DNA of 64,000 bases from Mycolicibacterium sphagni (GCF_002250655.1 NZ_NOZR01000005.1:186001-250000); one strand, 5' to 3'. Counted from the first letter of the stretch, positions 34,701 through 42,887 are shown. Numbers and translations are program-made. The notes: generated by a model not told the origin, from the sequence alone.

Positions 34701-35455
34701 AGCCACGAGTTGGCCGCCGAAAGTGGTTCTGCCAGAAGGGCGTTCAGCTGTGCGCCCCAGGCATCCAGCGATGTTTGGATGTTGTAGTGCGCCGGGGTGG
34801 TGATCGGGCCCGCGTCGCCCTGAACGACCGACATATCGCCGTTCATCGAATACGCGGCAGCCGACGGGGCCGTGGCGGCCACAACAGCAGCCGCGGGAGC
34901 GGCGGTGGCGATACTTCTCGCGGAAGCGGCCTTCGGATTGGCAGTGCCTGTCGATGTCACGTTCGACGAACCGGCGCCCGGCGTTGCCGGCGTGTCCGTC
35001 GCTGTCTCCGTCGGGTTCGCTGTCGTCGAGGAATCAGGCTGAGCGGTCGCGTCAGTCGTGCCGGTGGTGTCGGTCGAGGTGCCGGCCGCGGCGAGTGACC
35101 GGGCCGAGCCCGTCGACCGAACGACCGTCGTGGAACCACTGTTGGAGTTCGAGGCCGGCGGCTTGGCTGCCGGTCGGGTGCGCGCCGGACCGGCCGATCC
35201 ATTGGCGCGGTTGGAGGTCCCAGAGTGGCTGGAATTGCTCCCCGAATTACCCGCAGAATGCGGGGCTCCGGAGTCCGATGACCCGCCGTCCGTGGAGGCT
35301 GCGGCAATGCCCTGGCCGACGCTCACCGCGAGACCCAGGCCTACCGCAGCCGCAAAAATCCCGTTGCGAGCCGCGTGCTTCCTAGTGCGGGCGACGACCT
35401 TCCGATGGCGAGCCGCCTGCTTTCTGTGGCGACCTGCCCGCTTCTTGGAACTCAC
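31766..35455 (-). CDS. Large secreted cadherin/VCBS-like repeat protein, paralogue 3 (two modules)
   Basis: About 1,229 residues from GTG 35455, with GGGGAGAG six bases upstream. Basic leader VSSKKRAGRHRKQAARHRK, hydrophobic core, long Ser/Thr/Asn linker (to about 200), then the shared globular domain in its most diverged form (HYNIQTSLDAWGAQLN, LSYGLNALGSLLNQFVPPF). A first repeat with YDADGDPITSFGF is followed by two A-B-C modules beginning at GLGVVRG near residues 540 and 852, and a C-terminal domain ending VVTSTPSSTTKSW. The C-terminal third is almost the same as in paralogue 2. Likely exported and surface-associated or released; no partner or enzyme function is visible. Confidence 0.85.
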   Translation of the reverse strand: MSSKKRAGRHRKQAARHRKVVARTRKHAARNGIFAAAVGLGLAVSVGQGIAAASTDGGSSDSGAPHSAGNSGSNSSHSGTSNRANGSAGPARTRPAAKPPASNSNSGSTTVVRSTGSARSLAAAGTSTDTTGTTDATAQPDSSTTANPTETATDTPATPGAGSSNVTSTGTANPKAASARSIATAAPAAAVVAATAPSAAAYSMNGDMSVVQGDAGPITTPAHYNIQTSLDAWGAQLNALLAEPLSAANSWLKTPIDILNMFFVSRIAVDRLSYGLNALGSLLNQFVPPFKMVDGAPSTITQASVTAAVLAGAITLLNTSQTVDINHWIAEALSLAQAMSKIASNPVLYGLTENDMDGVIGAARSAFLAPKNVLDMKVNLGQAPNPVSLAMYVVVVAIFRRFADVARDHQPVVTDMQQTSAHLPGASGTTVSGYVQFYDADGDPITSFGFTEPNDSRFTVTVVDGTNGRMNWTVWDWNPLSSDKSPKTLTFTMTVLAQGDGQISVSKPYMPDGNETKKTVTVTVYYNQAVGSMTTTVDSTSGLGVVRGSVTTPQNPDNPMTYSLGGASGGSAYTANGGVVKLNPTTGKYTYTPNRASSATTDSFQLTSTDSFGHTYTTTVTVPVSTASPVTTNSSVPGKVTGNLNISGADGGLMTYSIGTAPNALRGSVVLNADGTFTYTRTAAGHTQPTTDSFTILGTDSSGMTVTIAVVNVNPTVSNSAPTGTGVTVGSSALTRIVGPYDRQDTIGVLKGTDADGDPLTWAAGTYTTANGGSITVTASGAFTYSLQKYAWFGVSDSYWHDHAVTGDPGDTFTINVSDAFGGTTAVTYSIPIEKQNAAPTLSGSVSSQGSSGLGVVRGTIASGSDSDGDGLTYTLVGTTGGSVYGSNGGIVMMSGTSFTYIPKAGVTSDSFQVQVSDGHGGTTTATVTLTGLTTPSPQTNTNTSAGVTTGSLNVPAGDTGLGLTYSLGSGPSKGSVTVNSNGTYTYTRAAGLGHSTTPNDSFTIKATDATGKSVIIATINVAPSVSNNAPAVSVVTQPTVGTRSGTTQTTTGKIQWSDADGDAMTINGQAAPTGSNSITLSTRNGGTVVLMGDGTFTYTRTVSNAQSHQAAKIGAADSDVNDYIDITVADGYGGSAATAVKVAVYATNSAPTISGGTKFAGNVNTINVNDADGDSLSFVHNGSSFTFGGRGVATSTLWGGTTLTVTDGYYVVVNGVVTSTPSSTTKSW

Positions 35456-35491
35456 CGACTCTCCCCGACCTGTGCGCCACTGTGTTGACAC

Positions 35492-35503
35492 CGCAACGTA
35501 ACA
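35492..35503 (-). promoter_or_regulatory. Shared upstream motif, copy for paralogue 3
   Basis: CGCAACGTAACA only 37 bp upstream of GTG 35455. Relative to paralogue 2, about 40 bp is missing between the motif block and the Shine-Dalgarno, so the leader here is much shorter. Confidence 0.55.
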
Positions 35504-35680
35504 CCCCGTTCACAGGTTCGCCATGGTTTTGTCCCAGGAAAATGGCAGGAAGCCCGTGAACTGCGCATTTAGGAAGTGATAGACCGTGTCGGCGTGTCTC
35601 ACGCAGGGGCGAACGTGTTTCAGTCATTTAAATCAGCAAATTTGCGCATACGACGCTGCGGAGTGGGGCACGGCAGCGGG

Positions 35681-37249
35681 CTAAACGCCGATCGTCAGCA
35701 GGCCGTCGTAGTTGACCGTGACGGTGTAGGTCACCGTGTGACCGTCGGGCGCGTAGGGATGGCCCAGGCCCGCGTCGACCAACTGTCCGGCGCTGTCGTC
35801 GATGGTGACGGTGAACGTGTCGGTGTCCACGGCCATCACGTTCGAGGTGCGCGTGTAGGTCCAGGAGCCATCGACGCCGACGACCACGGCGCCGTTGGTC
35901 GGCTGGGTGTACGTGTAGACCAACGGATCGTTGTCGGCGTCGGTGGCGTTCACCTGGCCGGAGACGACTGCCAGGAGCTGACCGCTCTGGGAAGGGGTAG
36001 CTGTCGGCAGATGATCGAGGGCCACCCACTTGTAACGGTCATACACCGCGACCAATGCGGTGTAGGCGATCAGCGAGAAGAAGTTCGGCACCGCGCTGGT
36101 GTCGAACGTCATGTTCAGGACGCTCCCCGGGTCCGTCAGACCGGCCGTCCCGCCCGCTTCCGCGGCGTTCTCGAGGTCCTGCGGGTCAAAGTCACCAGCC
36201 AGCAAGGTATCCAGGACCTTCACCATTGCGCCGACGGCCGCGGCCGCAACCTGCGCCTTCGTCAGCGTCGCACTCTGCGGGTCTTTGATCGTGTAGGGCG
36301 GCACAACCCGGTTCAGCAGCGAGCCCAAGACGTTGAGGCCGTCGGAGAACGTGTAGCCGGGCAGCGCCGAAACGACGAACAGATTGATGATCTTCATCGT
36401 GTCGGAGATCCAGCGGGTGGCTGGCGTGGGGTTTGCTACGTAAAAGTCGATCGTTGAGTCGAAGGCATCGAGAGCCTGATCCAGGGTGTAGTTGGCCGGG
36501 GTGGTGAACACGGTGGTGGGCGGCTCGGGCCAGCCCACCAGCTGGTTCAAAATCGCCTGGAGCGTGGCGACGAACTGCGCGGGTGATCCCAGCGGGGCAG
36601 CCGAAGCGGTCGCGGCCGCCACGGCGGCGGCAGGCTTGGCCGTGGGACCGCTGGCAGAGAACATATTGGTGAGATCACCTGCAGCACGGCTAATCTCGTC
36701 TTCAATACGAGCCCCGGCGCCACGGATGGCGGCGGTCCCCCACTCCGGAAAGCTCTTCATCGCGCCGGCGGCGTTCTCGAGCGCACCGCGTCCCGCGTTC
36801 AGCAGATCGCTCGCTTCGATCCTGACATGGACCGCTTGGCGCGCCAGCTCCGCCGACCGCGGCGTGACCGCGGCGGCGACGGACGCCACCGTCGGCATAG
36901 GCACCGCCACGGAGTTTGCAGCGGGAATAGGAGGTTTGCTGGCCGCTAGCGCCGGCTGCACGGACTGTCGTTTCGACGCGGCCCTGCCCTGACTGGCCCG
37001 AGGTGTCGTCGATTGCTTCTGCTGGTGGTTCGACCGCGCGGGCCCCGCCGAATCGCTGGCGGTTCCGGAATTCGACGAGCCATCCGTGCCGGCCCAGGCG
37101 GTCCCCTGTCCGAAGCCGACCGCCGCGGCCAGCCCGACGCCGACCGCACCGACTCGCAGCCATTGCGCGCCGTCAAAGGTCTCGAACATCGTGGGCTTGC
37201 GATGGCGACCCTTAGCCCGACGCGGATTCCGGGGACTAGGGGCGGCCAT
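35681..37249 (-). CDS. Short secreted paralogue 4 (N-terminal domain and one repeat, no module)
   Basis: About 522 residues from ATG 37249, preceded by AAGGAG. The N-terminus differs from its paralogues (MAAPSPRNPRRAKGRHRKP) but is again basic and followed by a hydrophobic core (VGAVGVGLAAAVGFGQG). An extra helical stretch (about 130-200, SDLLNAGRGALENAAGAMKS) precedes the shared globular domain, which is very close to paralogue 2: LGSPAQFVATLQAILNQLVG and LPGYTFSDGLNVLGSLLNR. It stops after the first beta repeat (DADNDPLVYTYTQ ... HPYAPDGHTVTYTVTV), where the others continue into modules. It either represents the minimal form or has lost its 3' part. Confidence 0.83.
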   Translation of the reverse strand: MAAPSPRNPRRAKGRHRKPTMFETFDGAQWLRVGAVGVGLAAAVGFGQGTAWAGTDGSSNSGTASDSAGPARSNHQQKQSTTPRASQGRAASKRQSVQPALAASKPPIPAANSVAVPMPTVASVAAAVTPRSAELARQAVHVRIEASDLLNAGRGALENAAGAMKSFPEWGTAAIRGAGARIEDEISRAAGDLTNMFSASGPTAKPAAAVAAATASAAPLGSPAQFVATLQAILNQLVGWPEPPTTVFTTPANYTLDQALDAFDSTIDFYVANPTPATRWISDTMKIINLFVVSALPGYTFSDGLNVLGSLLNRVVPPYTIKDPQSATLTKAQVAAAAVGAMVKVLDTLLAGDFDPQDLENAAEAGGTAGLTDPGSVLNMTFDTSAVPNFFSLIAYTALVAVYDRYKWVALDHLPTATPSQSGQLLAVVSGQVNATDADNDPLVYTYTQPTNGAVVVGVDGSWTYTRTSNVMAVDTDTFTVTIDDSAGQLVDAGLGHPYAPDGHTVTYTVTVNYDGLLTIGV

Positions 37250-37303
37250 GGCGGCTCCTTTGCGTGCGTTGTCGTGACTAGGCCGGCACATTCCTCATAG
37301 CGG

Positions 37304-37322
37304 CGCGCTCCCTGGGAGCGCG
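37304..37322 (-). promoter_or_regulatory. 19-bp palindrome in leader of paralogue 4
   Basis: CGCGCTCCC, one T, GGGAGCGCG: perfect 9-bp arms, 55-73 bp upstream of the ATG at 37249 and between the start and the shared motif. Position resembles the inverted repeat before paralogue 1, but the sequence is different. Candidate operator or leader hairpin. Confidence 0.45.
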
Positions 37323-37386
37323 ACGGTGAGAACTGTGTCGTGGCTCACACGCATTCCTTGATGGAGACGCACGCTACATACTGCGC

Positions 37387-37398
37387 CGCAACCTAACA
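37387..37398 (-). promoter_or_regulatory. Shared upstream motif, variant copy for paralogue 4
   Basis: CGCAACCTAACA, one base different from the other three copies, 138 bp upstream of ATG 37249 and again next to a TGCGCC element. Confidence 0.4.
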
Positions 37399-37554
37399 TC
37401 GGCCAGTTCTTTTCGCCAAGGTTATTTTCGGTGTGGAAGTCGGTGCAGTCGCTTGAGCAGCGGATTCACTCTTTGCTGGTCAGTTCGTTTCCCGTCAGAT
37501 CACGTCGGGCGGCGGGCGGCGTGCATCCGGGTAGCAAACTCACGCATGGATCAG

Positions 37555-37760
37555 AAACCCGCCTTTGTGAGCGAGTGCCGGCCGGCGTGCTGGTGACCAT
37601 GCCGTTGACCAATGGCATGGTCACCGTCGGTGGCGTTGAGTGTGACGGAGTTGCTGTTGTTCAGACCGGCAACCGAAATGGTCGCGGCTGAATTCGCGGA
37701 AAAGTACGGCGTGTCGGCAGCGAGGCCGCCGGTCGCGTCTGCCGTGACGAAGCCCTCACG
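37555..37760 (-). pseudogene. Decayed C-terminal fragment of a fifth repeat-protein paralogue
   Basis: On the minus strand one frame reads NSVTLNATDGDHA and, after a single-base (+1) shift, a second frame reads LVNGMVTSTPAGTRS. Together these match the C-terminal ends of paralogues 1-3 (TLTVTDGYYVVVNGVVTSTP). The DNA also aligns, for example GCCGGCGTGCT and CCGTTGAC shared with the end of paralogue 2. The final KSW and the rest of the gene are absent. The flanks (37,400-37,550 and 37,794-38,006) hold nothing I can recognise. Confidence 0.6.
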
Positions 37761-38006
37761 AACGATGCACTGGGGCTTTCGTCGCGTTGCCATCTATAGC
37801 TAAATGACTCTGCTGTCAATATCTAGCCAGCATCGGCGCCCACCAAGAGCGTCCACAGCCGCGCAGCCAGGGCACATGGCACGCCGGTGCTTCCTAGCGC
37901 CATTGAGATGCAGATCGAAGCCCGCCGAACGGCAGCCTTCAGCAAAGCCGATACCGGATCGAGCGATTAGCTGAGACGGATCAGATCCTCAATGGGTTAC
38001 CGCTGC

Positions 38007-38606
38007 TCAGAGGGCGCGATCGGCGAGCAGTCGCTCGACGTATTTCGCGATCACATCGACTTCGAGGTTGACCGGTGTATCGACGGGTGCGCGGCCCAGC
38101 GTCGTGAGTGCCAGCGTCGTCGGGATCAGCGACACCTCGAACCAGTCGTCACCAAGCCCGGAGACCGTCAAGGAGATGCCGTCGACGGTGATCGAGCCCT
38201 TCTCGACGACGTACCGCGACAGCTCGGCCGGCAGCGCGATGCGCACGACCTCCCAGTGCTCGGACGGCGCACGGGACACCACCCGCCCGGTGCCGTCGAC
38301 ATGCCCCTGAACGATATGACCGCCGAGCCTGCTGTTGACCGCAGCGGCACGCTCCAGATTGACGGCACTGCCGACGTGGACGGCAGCCAGGCTGGAGCGA
38401 TTGAGGGTCTCAGCCATGACGTCGGCGCTGAACTGCCCGTCGGGCAGCACCTCCACCACCGTCAGGCACACACCGTTGACAGCGATCGAGTCGCCGTGGC
38501 GGGCGTCAGCGGTGACGACGGGCCCGCGAATGACGAAACGCGCGGCGTCGGCCAGCTCGTCCTTGCCGACCACCTCGCCCAATTCTTCGACGATTCCGGT
38601 GAACAC
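38007..38606 (-). CDS. ribE: Riboflavin synthase, alpha chain
   Basis: Dismutates two lumazines to riboflavin and the pyrimidine precursor. 199 residues in two lumazine-binding repeats: MFTGIVEELG at the start, VCLTVVEV and the mid-protein NSRLGGHIVQGHVDGTG, with the second repeat containing EKGSITVDGISLTV. Called ribC in M. tuberculosis. Its partner genes ribBA-ribH lie about 16 kb away, beyond the repeat-protein cluster; ribD is about 4 kb on the other side. Divergent from lprG. Confidence 0.95.
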   Translation of the reverse strand: MFTGIVEELGEVVGKDELADAARFVIRGPVVTADARHGDSIAVNGVCLTVVEVLPDGQFSADVMAETLNRSSLAAVHVGSAVNLERAAAVNSRLGGHIVQGHVDGTGRVVSRAPSEHWEVVRIALPAELSRYVVEKGSITVDGISLTVSGLGDDWFEVSLIPTTLALTTLGRAPVDTPVNLEVDVIAKYVERLLADRAL

Positions 38607-38736
38607 GCGCCCAATCTAGCCCGGCCCCGGCGACACTCGCTTAGCCCTACTAAAATTGCAGGTCACAGCGCATAAGCCAGACTCCGTCCGGCCTGGCAGC
38701 GCAATCCACGTCGGCACGACCCTCTACGATGCACCT

Positions 38737-39435
38737 ATGCCGACGTGCCGCCGAATGTTTGCCGTCCTTGTCGCTCTCTTCGCCACCGCAGCCCTGTTCG
38801 TCGCCGGCTGCTCCTCGTCGTCGAAGCCCTCCGAGCCGCTTCCTGACGCAGCCGGGTTGCTGCAGCAGTCCATCCAGGTCACCAAGGGTCTCAAGAGCGC
38901 CCACCTCGACATCGCCGTCAACGGAAAGATCGAGGGCCTGCCCGTCAAGAAGCTCACCGGCGACCTGACCAACGTGCCTGCCGTCGCGGTGTCGGGGAAC
39001 TCCACGATCTCGATGGGCGGCTCAGATGTCGACATCCAGCTGGTGGTCCTCGACGGCACCCTCTACGCCGCGCTGACCCCCAACAATTGGCTCGACATGG
39101 GCCCGGCCAAAGACATCTACGACCCCTCGGTGGTCCTCAACCCCGACACCGGGTTGGCCAACTGGCTGGCCAGCATCACCGGCGCCAAGTCGGACGCCAG
39201 CGAGACCATCAACGGAGTGGACACGATCCGGATCACCGGCAACGTCACCGCCGACGCCATGAACAAGCTGATCCCGCTCAAGGCGACCAGCCCGCTGCCG
39301 GCCACGGTCTGGGTCCAGAAAGCCGACCCCCACCAGCTGGTCCAGGCCAAGGCCGATACCGGCAATGGCAGCAGCATCCAGATCACGCTCTCGGACTGGG
39401 ATAAGCCCGTCACCGTCACCAAGCCCGCTGTCTGA
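38737..39435 (+). CDS. lprG: LprG-like lipoprotein, glycolipid carrier
   Basis: 232-residue lipoprotein from ATG 38737. The signal peptide ends in a lipobox FVAGC (Cys near residue 27), followed by [20 protein letters not shown]. The rest fits the LppX/LprG half-barrel: [18 protein letters not shown] and [16 protein letters not shown] segments. LprG carries triacylated glycolipids across the periplasm and works with the P55 efflux pump encoded immediately downstream, 10 bp away. The pair is a conserved mycobacterial operon involved in envelope lipid traffic and drug tolerance. Confidence 0.93.
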   Translation: MPTCRRMFAVLVALFATAALFVAGCSSSSKPSEPLPDAAGLLQQSIQVTKGLKSAHLDIAVNGKIEGLPVKKLTGDLTNVPAVAVSGNSTISMGGSDVDIQLVVLDGTLYAALTPNNWLDMGPAKDIYDPSVVLNPDTGLANWLASITGAKSDASETINGVDTIRITGNVTADAMNKLIPLKATSPLPATVWVQKADPHQLVQAKADTGNGSSIQITLSDWDKPVTVTKPAV

Positions 39436-39445
39436 CGGGCCGCTG

Positions 39446-41011
39446 ATGGCTGAGTCTCTCGACACCGCCGCCCACCGGTCACAGCGGACGGGCCGCAGCC
39501 GCCGGATCGCGATCAGCGCCGGCAGCCTGGCGGTCCTGCTCGGCGCGCTCGACACCTATGTCGTCGTCACGATCATGACCGACATCATGTCGACCGTCGG
39601 CATCCCGGTGAACAAGCTGCAGCAGGTTACGCCGATCATCACCTGGTATCTGCTGGGCTACATCGCGGCCATGCCGCTGCTGGGCAGGCTGTCCGACCGG
39701 TTCGGCCGCAAACTCGTGTTGCAGCTGTCCCTGGTGACCTTCGCGGTGGGCTCGGTGGTGACGGCGCTGTCCACCGACGTGACCATGCTCATCGTGGGAC
39801 GGCTCATCCAGGGCATCGCCAGCGGCGCCCTGCTGCCCGTCACGCTGGCGCTGGCCGCCGACCTGTGGGCGGCCCGCAGCCGGGCCGCAGTGCTCGGCGG
39901 TATCGGCGCAGCGCAGGAGCTGGGCAGCGTGCTCGGCCCGCTGTACGGCATCGGCGTCGTGCTCCTGCTGTCGAAGTGGCAGGACGTCTTCTGGATCAAC
40001 GTGCCGCTCACCGTGATCGCGATGATCATGATCCACTTCAGCCTGCCCTCCCACGACCGGTCCGCGAATCCCGAGAAAGTCGATCTGGTCGGCGGCATCC
40101 TGCTCGCCATCGCACTGGGTCTGGCCGTGATCGGTCTGTACAACCCGTCGCCCGACGGCAAGCAGCTGCTGCCGCCGCACGGCCTGATCCTGGTCGGTGG
40201 TGCGATCGCCGCGGCGATTGCGTTCGCGGTGTGGGAACGCTTCGCCCGCACCCGGCTGATCGAACCTGCCGGCGTTCGGTTCATCCCGTTCCTGGCCGCG
40301 CTGGGCACCTCGCTATGCGCCGGCGCGGCGCTGATGGTCACGTTGGTCAACGTCGAATTGTTCGGGCAAGGCGTGCTCGGCAAGGACCAGACCCAGGCCG
40401 CATTCCTGCTCTTGCACTTCCTGATCGCGCTGCCCATCGGTGCTCTGATCGGCGGCTGGGTCGCCACCAGGATCGGCGACCGGATCGTCGCGGTGGTCGG
40501 CATGCTGATCTCGGCAGGGGCCTACTTGCTGGTGTCGCACTGGGGCACCAATGTGCTGACCGCGCACCACGATCTGGGATTCGTCTCGCTGCCCGTAATC
40601 GACACGGACCTCGCACTGGCCGGGCTCGGCTTGGGTCTGGTGATCGGTCCGCTCACCTCGGCCGCGCTGCGCGTGGTGCCGTCGGCGCAGCACGGCATCG
40701 CGTCGTCGCTGGTCGTGGTGGCCCGGATGACGGGCATGCTGATCGGTGTCGCCGCACTGAGCGCCTGGGGCCTGTACCGCTTCAACCAGATCCTGGCCAC
40801 CCTGCCCAGCCCCGGCGGCAACACGCTGGCCGCCAAGATCGCGGGCGAGGCCGAACGCTACCGCACCGCGTTCGCCATGCAGTACGGCTCGATCTTCTTC
40901 ATCACGGTGATCGTGTGCCTGGTCGGTGCCGCACTGGCGCTGTTCATCGGCGGCAAGCAGGCGCACGCCGACGAGACTGAAGCGCAGGCCTCGCTAACCG
41001 CCACGCAGTAA
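39446..41011 (+). CDS. P55-like MFS efflux transporter
   Basis: 521-residue major facilitator with many hydrophobic helices, drug/H+ antiporter type. Visible motifs: [13 protein letters not shown] (helix 1), the loop [12 protein letters not shown] between helices 2 and 3 (about 90-101), and [15 protein letters not shown]. Start at ATG 39446; upstream codons to 39365 lie in lprG. The homologue P55 (Rv1410c) exports triacylglycerides and drugs with LprG. Its end overlaps the convergent decarboxylase gene by 18 bp. Confidence 0.93.
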   Translation: MAESLDTAAHRSQRTGRSRRIAISAGSLAVLLGALDTYVVVTIMTDIMSTVGIPVNKLQQVTPIITWYLLGYIAAMPLLGRLSDRFGRKLVLQLSLVTFAVGSVVTALSTDVTMLIVGRLIQGIASGALLPVTLALAADLWAARSRAAVLGGIGAAQELGSVLGPLYGIGVVLLLSKWQDVFWINVPLTVIAMIMIHFSLPSHDRSANPEKVDLVGGILLAIALGLAVIGLYNPSPDGKQLLPPHGLILVGGAIAAAIAFAVWERFARTRLIEPAGVRFIPFLAALGTSLCAGAALMVTLVNVELFGQGVLGKDQTQAAFLLLHFLIALPIGALIGGWVATRIGDRIVAVVGMLISAGAYLLVSHWGTNVLTAHHDLGFVSLPVIDTDLALAGLGLGLVIGPLTSAALRVVPSAQHGIASSLVVVARMTGMLIGVAALSAWGLYRFNQILATLPSPGGNTLAAKIAGEAERYRTAFAMQYGSIFFITVIVCLVGAALALFIGGKQAHADETEAQASLTATQ

Positions 41012-42265
41012 GTCCACATCGCGGGCCAGCAGATCGGCCCACGTGTCCCGGCGCACCACCAGTCGGGCGTCACCGTCCTTGGCGAACACCACTGGAATCC
41101 GGCGCGCACCGTTGTACTGGTTAGACATCGTGTAGCAGTACGCCCCGGTGACCGGCACGGCCAGCAGATCGCCGATAGTCGGATCATCAAGGGGCACAGC
41201 GTCAATCAGCTGATCACCCGACTCGCAGTGCCGACCCACCACGGTGACGGTGTCACCACCGCCGACCCGGTTGACGAGGCTGGCCTCGAATCGCTGCCCG
41301 TATAGCGACACCTCGAGGTTGTCGCCCATCCCGCCGTCGACCGCGACGTGCGTGCGCGTGCCGCGTTTGACGGTGGTCACCCGATAGACGGTGCACGCCG
41401 CAGCGGCCGTCATCGAACGGCCCGGCTCGACGATGATGCGGGCATCGGCGGGAACCAGTCCGCGGGCCTTGCCGATCATGGTGTCGGCGTAGACATCCAC
41501 CGACGGCGGCTGGTCGGCGTATGTATAGCGGACGCCGAGACCGCCGCCGAAGTCGTAGACATCGAAATCGCCGAGCTCGGCGACGGGGGCCACGGCGGCG
41601 GCCAGCTGCTCGGCATCGAGCAGCTGGGAGCCGACGTGGGTGTGCACGCCGTCGCAGCGCAGCACCCGGCTGCGGCGGATTCGGTCGATCGCCACGCGCG
41701 CGTCCTCGGGCAGCAGGCCGAACTTCGAGCCGGCGTGCCCGGTGGCGACGGCCGCGTGGGTGTCTGCTTCGATGCCCGGCACCACCCGCACCAAACAGGC
41801 CTGCCTGGTGCCCGGAGCGACGATCCGCTCCAGCCGGTCTATGTCGTCGAAGTTGTCGACCACGATCAATCCCACGCCCGTGCCGACCGCCAGTTCGAGT
41901 TCCTCGTCGGTCTTGGCATTGCCGTGCAACAACATCCGGGCCGGGTCGGCACCGGCGGCCAGCGCGGTCACGATCTCTCCCCCGCCGGCGACGTCGAGCA
42001 GCAACCCCTCCTCGCCGGCAAGGCGTTGAATCGCCGTGCACGGGAACGCTTTCGACGCGAACGCGACATCGGTTCTGGGCCAGCGGCTGCGGAACGCAGC
42101 GAGGTAGTCCCTGGCCCGTTGCCGCACCGCGTCCTCGGCGACCACCATGACCGGAGTACCGAACTCCGCCGCGAGCGCGTCCAGCCGGCAACCGCCGACG
42201 CTCAGGGCACCGCCGTCGACGACGGAGCCGGGCGGGAACAGGCCGAGCACGTCGTGTTCGCTCAT
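40994..42265 (-). CDS. PLP-dependent decarboxylase of the diaminopimelate/ornithine decarboxylase (LysA) fold
   Basis: About 423 residues from ATG 42265 (an ATG at 42283 is also possible). The alanine-racemase-type barrel has the PLP lysine in [10 protein letters not shown] near residue 60, [14 protein letters not shown] near 110, a glycine loop in [11 protein letters not shown] near 240 and EPGRSM near 285; the C-terminal domain has CESGDQL near 355 and [13 protein letters not shown] near 385, the substrate-binding end. Best guess is a second diaminopimelate decarboxylase-like enzyme; the true lysA of mycobacteria is linked to thr genes, so this copy may act on another amino acid. It interrupts the usual P55-ribD neighbourhood. 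Confidence 0.85.
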   Translation of the reverse strand: MSEHDVLGLFPPGSVVDGGALSVGGCRLDALAAEFGTPVMVVAEDAVRQRARDYLAAFRSRWPRTDVAFASKAFPCTAIQRLAGEEGLLLDVAGGGEIVTALAAGADPARMLLHGNAKTDEELELAVGTGVGLIVVDNFDDIDRLERIVAPGTRQACLVRVVPGIEADTHAAVATGHAGSKFGLLPEDARVAIDRIRRSRVLRCDGVHTHVGSQLLDAEQLAAAVAPVAELGDFDVYDFGGGLGVRYTYADQPPSVDVYADTMIGKARGLVPADARIIVEPGRSMTAAAACTVYRVTTVKRGTRTHVAVDGGMGDNLEVSLYGQRFEASLVNRVGGGDTVTVVGRHCESGDQLIDAVPLDDPTIGDLLAVPVTGAYCYTMSNQYNGARRIPVVFAKDGDARLVVRRDTWADLLARDVDLLRGG

Positions 42266-42326
42266 CCCGTCATCTTCCGCCATGTCCGGGGTATCGACCG
42301 ACCAGTCGACGGGTACCCGAGTGCAC

Positions 42327-42881
42327 ATGAGCAACGAACTTTCTGGCAAGCGAATCGCGTTCCTGGTCGCCCCCGAGGGCGCCGAGCAGGTCGAACTGAC
42401 CAAGCCGTGGGAGGCCGTCGAACACGCCGGTGGCACTCCGGAGTTGGTGTCGACGGAAGTCGGCAAAGTGCAGGCGTTCAACCACCTGACCCCTGCCGAC
42501 ACCTTCGAAGCCGACAAATCCGCCGATGCGGTGTCGGCCACGGACTACGACGGATTGGTGCTACCGGGCGGCGTGGCCAACCCGGACTTCCTGCGCACCA
42601 AACCAGCCGCGGTTGGCTTGGCCAAGAGCTTCTTCGACGCCGGTAAGCCGGTGGCTGTCATCTGCCACGGGCCGTGGACGTTGATCGAGGCCGACGTGGT
42701 GCGAGGCCGAAGGATCACGTCGTGGCCCAGCCTGCAAACCGATCTGCGCAACGCCGGCGCAGAGTGGGTCGACCAGGAGGCCGTGGTGTGCACTGCAGGG
42801 CCGAACACGGTGGTGTCCAGCCGCAAGCCTGACGATCTGCCGGCATTCTGCGAAAAAATGGTGGAGGCGTTCGCCGGGTAG
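42327..42881 (+). CDS. DJ-1/PfpI family protein
   Basis: 184 residues from ATG 42327. The nucleophile elbow is VAVICHGPWTLIEADVVRGR with the cysteine near residue 115, and YDGLVLPGGVANPD near residue 72 supplies the conserved glycines. PfpI/YhbO-type members act on stress-damaged or glycated molecules, though the activity is debated. It is divergent from the LysA-fold gene with about 60 bp between starts, and convergent with ribD, 6 bp away. Confidence 0.9.
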   Translation: MSNELSGKRIAFLVAPEGAEQVELTKPWEAVEHAGGTPELVSTEVGKVQAFNHLTPADTFEADKSADAVSATDYDGLVLPGGVANPDFLRTKPAAVGLAKSFFDAGKPVAVICHGPWTLIEADVVRGRRITSWPSLQTDLRNAGAEWVDQEAVVCTAGPNTVVSSRKPDDLPAFCEKMVEAFAG

Positions 42882-42887
42882 CGACGG

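Noticed and set aside
22492..38006. Genomic island brought by phage or insertion sequence
   Set aside because: No integrase, transposase, tRNA target or flanking direct repeats seen; GC content and codon bias look like the rest of the window.
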